This document shows positions 47,822-51,323 of a DNA stretch of 51,323 nucleotides, in pieces (within the stretch, counting starts at the first letter, position 1; the number at the start of each line of letters is the position of its first letter). The DNA comes from a virus. The stretch lies in IMG/VR virus record IMGVR_UViG_3300010885_021982, positions 1-51,323 of that record. One strand, 5' to 3'. The translations under genes and the position numbers were made by a program. The notes under the pieces were generated by a model, which made no database searches, was not told where the DNA came from, and worked only from the letters and a program-made list of their open reading frames with translations.

Positions 47822-48784
47822 TTACCGCAGTCCAAGGCTGCGATCATATTCAGCGTATCGGCGTGCCATTTTTTGGCGCTCCGTAGGATTATCCCACTTA
47901 CCGGCTTCCTTAATCGCCTTTACGCGCTCAGGGGACAGACGGAACTCTCCGGGACGAGCATTGGGGCTAGAATCGCGCCCAGAGCTTGTCACCTGCGAGC
48001 GTGGGCGGTTCTGCGGTTTGAAACCTTCTTCGCTTTTTGGTGTCATTGATTTGTGAGGCATGTACTGGTGAATTCGATTGTCCAATTCCTCCCAGTATTC
48101 TTCAGAGGTAGGATCCCAGCCTTCTTCAGCCAACGCTTCGTCAAGTTTTACAGCGATCTTAGAGTCTGTATCACGCCCGTTGGGGTCATACCAATCGTTG
48201 CGAGCCATCCAATCAGAGGCATGGCGCTGAAGGCGGGGATCAGGAGCTTGGGGCACGCTGGGTGAGGTGTGGCGTTTCTTTGTTGATTCAAGAGCCTCAA
48301 CTTCACGCCGCGCGTCATACCAGCGTTCTTGCGCATCAGCCAACCCGTTACCGTCACCTTGGGTTGTAGCCTCTGAGATTTTCATCTTGGCATACTGCAA
48401 CCTCAACTGCGCATCTTCAATGGCTTTGTCCAAACGCGCTGTGTCAGCTCCAGCAGTGCGCTTTTCAAGATCAGCCACTCGCTGCGCCATCTGCTCATTC
48501 TGCCGTTTCAGCATCGTGATCAGGTGTGTGGACTCAGTAGACTTTGCTTTGTGGATTTGTTTCTTGAGTTTACGCTCTTCTCGTCGAGCTTGGCGAAGTT
48601 GTTCCCGCGCGGGATCAGGATCTACGTCATCGCCATCATCAGGGTCATTTTGAGAACTGCCCGCAATGCGGTCATCTTTCTCACGATCTTGAGGTATCTC
48701 ATTTTCAGGGATATTGATCGTTGCAGAGCCGTCCACGTCTTCACTGACGTGCAAATCCAGCTTTTCTTCTGATTTTGTGTTCAT
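47822..48784 (-). CDS. scaffolding protein candidate (320 aa)
   Basis: Highly charged. An acidic N-terminus (residues 1-58) is followed by a long coiled coil (60-160, 'ARREERKLKKQIHKAKSTES', 'MLKRQNEQMAQRVADLEKRT') and a basic C-terminus (KAIKEAGKWDNPTERQKMAR). This profile and its position between GroES/portal and capsid genes fit a capsid scaffold. No protease motif is seen nearby. Confidence 0.7.
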   Translation of the reverse strand: MNTKSEEKLDLHVSEDVDGSATINIPENEIPQDREKDDRIAGSSQNDPDDGDDVDPDPAREQLRQARREERKLKKQIHKAKSTESTHLITMLKRQNEQMAQRVADLEKRTAGADTARLDKAIEDAQLRLQYAKMKISEATTQGDGNGLADAQERWYDARREVEALESTKKRHTSPSVPQAPDPRLQRHASDWMARNDWYDPNGRDTDSKIAVKLDEALAEEGWDPTSEEYWEELDNRIHQYMPHKSMTPKSEEGFKPQNRPRSQVTSSGRDSSPNARPGEFRLSPERVKAIKEAGKWDNPTERQKMARRYAEYDRSLGLR

Positions 48785-49215
48785 AAAAATGCCTTCACTT
48801 TCAAGGGATCACCCGTAACCTTGGAGATTACTTCATGATCGTTAAAGATCGAAAACAGAGCCGTTTCACCCAGCGCAACGTCGCCGTATGGAACTTCCCA
48901 CCGATCGCCACCCCATTTAGGCATACGAACGTAGTCGCCCACCTCAACCCAGTTGCCTTCTGGCCACGGATCAAGAGTGTCGCGTTTCTTAAAAGCCAGC
49001 GGACCTAGTGAGATGACCTTGGCCACCTGATTATTCCACTTTTCGCTTTCTTTCGTCTCTTCAACCAGTACGATTCCTGAACTTGTGACGGTTTTTCGAG
49101 TCTGGCGCCATTGCACTAGAATCCTACCGCCTACGGGAACTGCTCCTGGGTCTACTGCGGGAAATGCTTCCTGCATCGCTGCTTCATGCGAAGCATCCAG
49201 AGTGTTACTTGTCAT
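48781..49215 (-). CDS. phage GroES-like co-chaperonin
   Basis: Predicted co-chaperonin for host GroEL, helping capsid protein folding. 'VGGRILVQWRQ' (28-38) matches the first GroES strand. 'TVTSSGIVLVEET' (42-54) is a mobile loop with the GroEL-binding G-I-V-L. 'QVAKVISLGP' (63-72), 'VEVGDYVRMPKWGGDRW' (90-106) and 'ETALFSIFNDHEVISKV' (117-133) follow in order. An N-terminal extension of about 25 residues is not in bacterial GroES. Overlaps the scaffold gene by four bases. Confidence 0.8.
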   Translation of the reverse strand: MTSNTLDASHEAAMQEAFPAVDPGAVPVGGRILVQWRQTRKTVTSSGIVLVEETKESEKWNNQVAKVISLGPLAFKKRDTLDPWPEGNWVEVGDYVRMPKWGGDRWEVPYGDVALGETALFSIFNDHEVISKVTGDPLKVKAFL

Positions 49216-49393
49216 CGTTTTCGTCTTCCTTTAAAAGATCATTCAAAATTACCAGAGCTTCTTCAAGCCCTTGGTGCTGTCCTACCAATCGCTGGTAGGT
49301 TTCGAAGTTAACGGCATTGCCATTAACCAACGAATCTGCGATCAACTGCTGGCGACCCTTCACAGCACCTATAAAGTCGCTAATGTACCGCAT
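49205..49393 (-). CDS. small helical protein near portal (62 aa)
   Basis: Predicted two-helix acidic protein (MRYISDFIGAVKGRQQLIAD...), C-terminus very acidic. Overlaps the GroES gene by 11 bases and shares one base with the preceding stop. Function unknown. Confidence 0.6.
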   Translation of the reverse strand: MRYISDFIGAVKGRQQLIADSLVNGNAVNFETYQRLVGQHQGLEEALVILNDLLKEDENDDK

Positions 49394-49551
49394 TATTTGT
49401 TTTTATTGCTGGATGAGGACTTTTTTGTCTCTTTTGTGCCCAGCGATTTACCATCTAAGCTCTCGCCCATGGCGATACGCTTGTGCATGGGGATCTGGTC
49501 GCCCTTTTGGTTGACTTGCCCTGTGGGTTGTTTTGCGTCATTCTTTGCCAT
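49393..49551 (-). CDS. small basic protein (52 aa)
   Basis: Starts at ATG 49551 (MAKNDAKQPTGQVNQKGDQI) with AAGGAG upstream, inside the last codons of the portal gene. A longer in-frame start at 49590 is rejected. The Lys/Ser-rich tail is disordered (KKSSSSNKNK). Unknown function. Confidence 0.55.
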   Translation of the reverse strand: MAKNDAKQPTGQVNQKGDQIPMHKRIAMGESLDGKSLGTKETKKSSSSNKNK

Positions 49552-51323
49552 TCTTCTCTCCTTGGTTAGCTTGTGCTGTTTGCAGTGCATTCAGCGCGGT
49601 TTGAAACTGTTCGTGTTTAAATCTATCTTGCTCAAGCCCATGTTGGGCTACATCTTTGGCTTGGCCATGCTGCATCTTGGCATGCTCAAGTCCTGTCTGC
49701 AGCATCCCTTGAGTTTGGTCATGGGCTAGTCGGCTTTCGTTCAATCCGTGCTGCTCGGTTTGAATTCTCTCCTGTGTCAAGTTATCAATCGCGTTCAAAG
49801 ATACTTTGATCTGCTGTTCACGTGTCTTGATCATGTTGGTTGCACGGTCTTGCTGTGCCTTCAAAGCAATATCCGCTTGGTCACGCTTCTCTTTGCGCTG
49901 AGTCTCAGCCATAGAAGCTTGCAACAGGGCTTGATCGCCAGATTCGAGCTGTGGAGCTGGCTGGTACTGCGCCGCCTGTTGAGACATAACTTGCACGACC
50001 TGCATGACTTTTGCGAAGACATCTTTAGAGTCCTCGTTAACGTGCTGACTAGACAGCGCAAACAGTTTGTCCACCTGCGAGGTGATAGCGGGGATGTCGT
50101 AGCTGGAAACCGGCTCACCCAAGGCTTGTTCAACATACCGGCGCATCTGATTAGAATACCAAAGCACCAAGTGTTGCTTGATGTGCTCGAGAGCTTTGGG
50201 CTGGAATGAGGATGCGATCAGCGGGTTTGAGCCAAACACTGGGTTCTGCGCATAGTCCAAGTGCGTCTGCAAGTGAGCCAAGTGGTTCTGGTGCACGTAG
50301 GCAAAGGCTGGACGCCCCAGCGACATGCTTACATTCTCCTCAGCCGCATTCAACTCCATAGGCTCAGGGATGTTAGGCATCAACTCTTTGATGTTTGGGA
50401 TCTTCATCTGCTTCAACGCACGCTGAACCACTGCAGATCTGTCCATCACCCCAGGATACTGAGCATCAAGAGCTAAAACTGCCTGCGTCTGAGCCATACG
50501 CTGAGTTTCAGAGAAGATATGCGGGTCAGAAATAGGGATAACGTCAGTGGTGGTAGTAAAGTCTTCACGTCTGACTTCCAGATCTACCACAGTTTCGCCC
50601 TTGATCTGCTCGTCGAGGTACCATTTATTGATACGAGACAAGACCTTGAGCATACGCGCTTGGCTGTTGTGCAATCGGGCATGGATCGCGGAGTAAACCG
50701 CCGCGCCCTGTTCAATCAAAGCCTGTGTAGTGCCCACCGGAGCGTTGTTGTTGATGTCGGCGACCTTCTCTTCGCTGGTTGTTACAACCCCTTTAGCTTC
50801 ATTTGTCAGCCAACCCAGCAACTGAAACAGAACAGCTGAGGGTGGGTTAAATGGCATTGGCATGGCGATCTTACGAACGTCATCAACTCCTGGTGCTCCC
50901 TCAATATCGGTCACTTGCGTGATATCAATAGAAGCAGATTGACCGCTGATCTTTGCTCCCTTCAGCTTCAACATCGTAGCTGAGTTGTTGATGTGAGCGG
51001 TGTCAAGCAGAGCGCGGAGTGAGCCGGTAAGCGCAGCCGCCAAGCCGCCTATGAGGTGAGGGAAGCCAATAGCGTAAGCACCACGCCACGGTATGAACTT
51101 GAACTCGATGATGTGGTCGAGCTTTGTCATCGTCTCATCGTTTTCTTCCCAGTTACGATACAGACCTAAGACTTCACCTGTTGTCTCATCAATCATCAAA
51201 ATGTAGGGAGCTGACTCATTATCAGAGACGTCATCGTCTTTTAACTCTAGCCACGTGTATATGTGATAGACTCGGCGCTCGCCGTCTACGTTCTCATCAA
51301 ACTTTCTGCCTTCAATCTTATTG
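49538..51323 (-). CDS. portal protein, N-terminal part beyond the window
   Basis: The frame is open to the right edge (about 40 extra codons before the TTG at 51199), so the gene is 5' truncated. The visible 595 or so residues include 'GAYAIGFPHLIGGLAAALTG' and 'ALLDTAHINNSATMLKLKGA' with 'TTSEEKVADINNNAPVGTTQ', typical of podovirus-type portal proteins (P22 gp1 class). The last 150 residues form a long Gln-rich helical barrel-like segment. First visible gene of the head operon; terminase is expected upstream of it, off the window. Confidence 0.8.
   Translation of the reverse strand, partial: NKIEGRKFDENVDGERRVYHIYTWLELKDDDVSDNESAPYILMIDETTGEVLGLYRNWEENDETMTKLDHIIEFKFIPWRGAYAIGFPHLIGGLAAALTGSLRALLDTAHINNSATMLKLKGAKISGQSASIDITQVTDIEGAPGVDDVRKIAMPMPFNPPSAVLFQLLGWLTNEAKGVVTTSEEKVADINNNAPVGTTQALIEQGAAVYSAIHARLHNSQARMLKVLSRINKWYLDEQIKGETVVDLEVRREDFTTTTDVIPISDPHIFSETQRMAQTQAVLALDAQYPGVMDRSAVVQRALKQMKIPNIKELMPNIPEPMELNAAEENVSMSLGRPAFAYVHQNHLAHLQTHLDYAQNPVFGSNPLIASSFQPKALEHIKQHLVLWYSNQMRRYVEQALGEPVSSYDIPAITSQVDKLFALSSQHVNEDSKDVFAKVMQVVQVMSQQAAQYQPAPQLESGDQALLQASMAETQRKEKRDQADIALKAQQDRATNMIKTREQQIKVSLNAIDNLTQERIQTEQHGLNESRLAHDQTQGMLQTGLEHAKMQHGQAKDVAQHGLEQDRFKHEQFQTALNALQTAQANQGEKNGKE

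Noticed and set aside
1-51323. prophage or temperate phage
   Set aside because: No integrase, repressor, att-like repeats or bacterial flanking genes are visible, although parts of the genome lie outside the window.

Overview
The window is a 51.3 kb stretch of a tailed double-stranded DNA phage genome (Caudoviricetes). It holds a family A DNA polymerase, a capsid and portal module, a T7-like set of adaptor, nozzle and internal virion proteins, fibres, and a lysis cassette. No tape-measure, sheath or long-tail gene is visible, and a transglycosylase-bearing internal protein follows the nozzle candidate, so a short-tailed (podovirus) particle is most likely. Spanins, GroES and an M15 endolysin point to a Gram-negative host. 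No integrase, repressor, tRNA, terminase or phage RNA polymerase was recognised. Both edges cut genes: a helicase on the left and the portal on the right. The window is therefore an internal part of a larger genome, and terminase probably lies beyond the right edge.

The left arm (1-18109, all + strand) is DNA metabolism. It opens with a RadD-like helicase, a Prim-Pol/helicase-type replication protein, a 39-residue membrane protein, a small unknown protein and an NrdR-like zinc-ribbon protein, and this block ends at a good intrinsic terminator (4554-4586). A leader region with direct repeats and a duplicated 5' UTR follows. Next is a tightly overlapping operon (5471-11576) carrying a thymidine-hypermodification pathway: an amino acid:DNA transferase-like protein, two tandem P-loop 5-hmdU DNA kinase-like proteins, a helical HMUDK/aGPT-PPlase-like protein and a thymidylate-synthase-fold dUMP hydroxymethylase candidate. 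An unassigned Rossmann methyltransferase-like protein and a conserved CD-HVVKM protein lie in the same operon. After that come DNA polymerase, a Sak4-like ATPase with an SSB-like partner, an Acb2/Tad1-like anti-CBASS candidate, a Cas4-like Fe-S exonuclease, a RuvC-like resolvase, an HD nucleotidase and a DUF3310 protein.

The right arm (51323-18110, all - strand) is the virion and lysis region. In transcription order it holds: portal; two small proteins; a GroES-like co-chaperonin; a scaffold candidate; small head proteins; the Mu gpT-like major capsid protein; accessory head proteins; a connector-like protein with a discoidin-like insert; a 938-residue repeat fibre; two paralogous LamG-like fibres with a chaperone; a lysis block (membrane proteins, two spanin-like pairs, holin, M15 endolysin); adaptor; fibre-like protein; nozzle; two small proteins; and four internal virion proteins, the last with an SLT domain. 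The two arms converge with no gap at 18109/18110.

The most interesting content is the hypermodification operon with its unassigned members and doubled kinase, the adjacent Acb2-like protein, and the compact lysis region with embedded genes and a possible ATT start. Functions are assigned from motifs read by eye; no database search was run.
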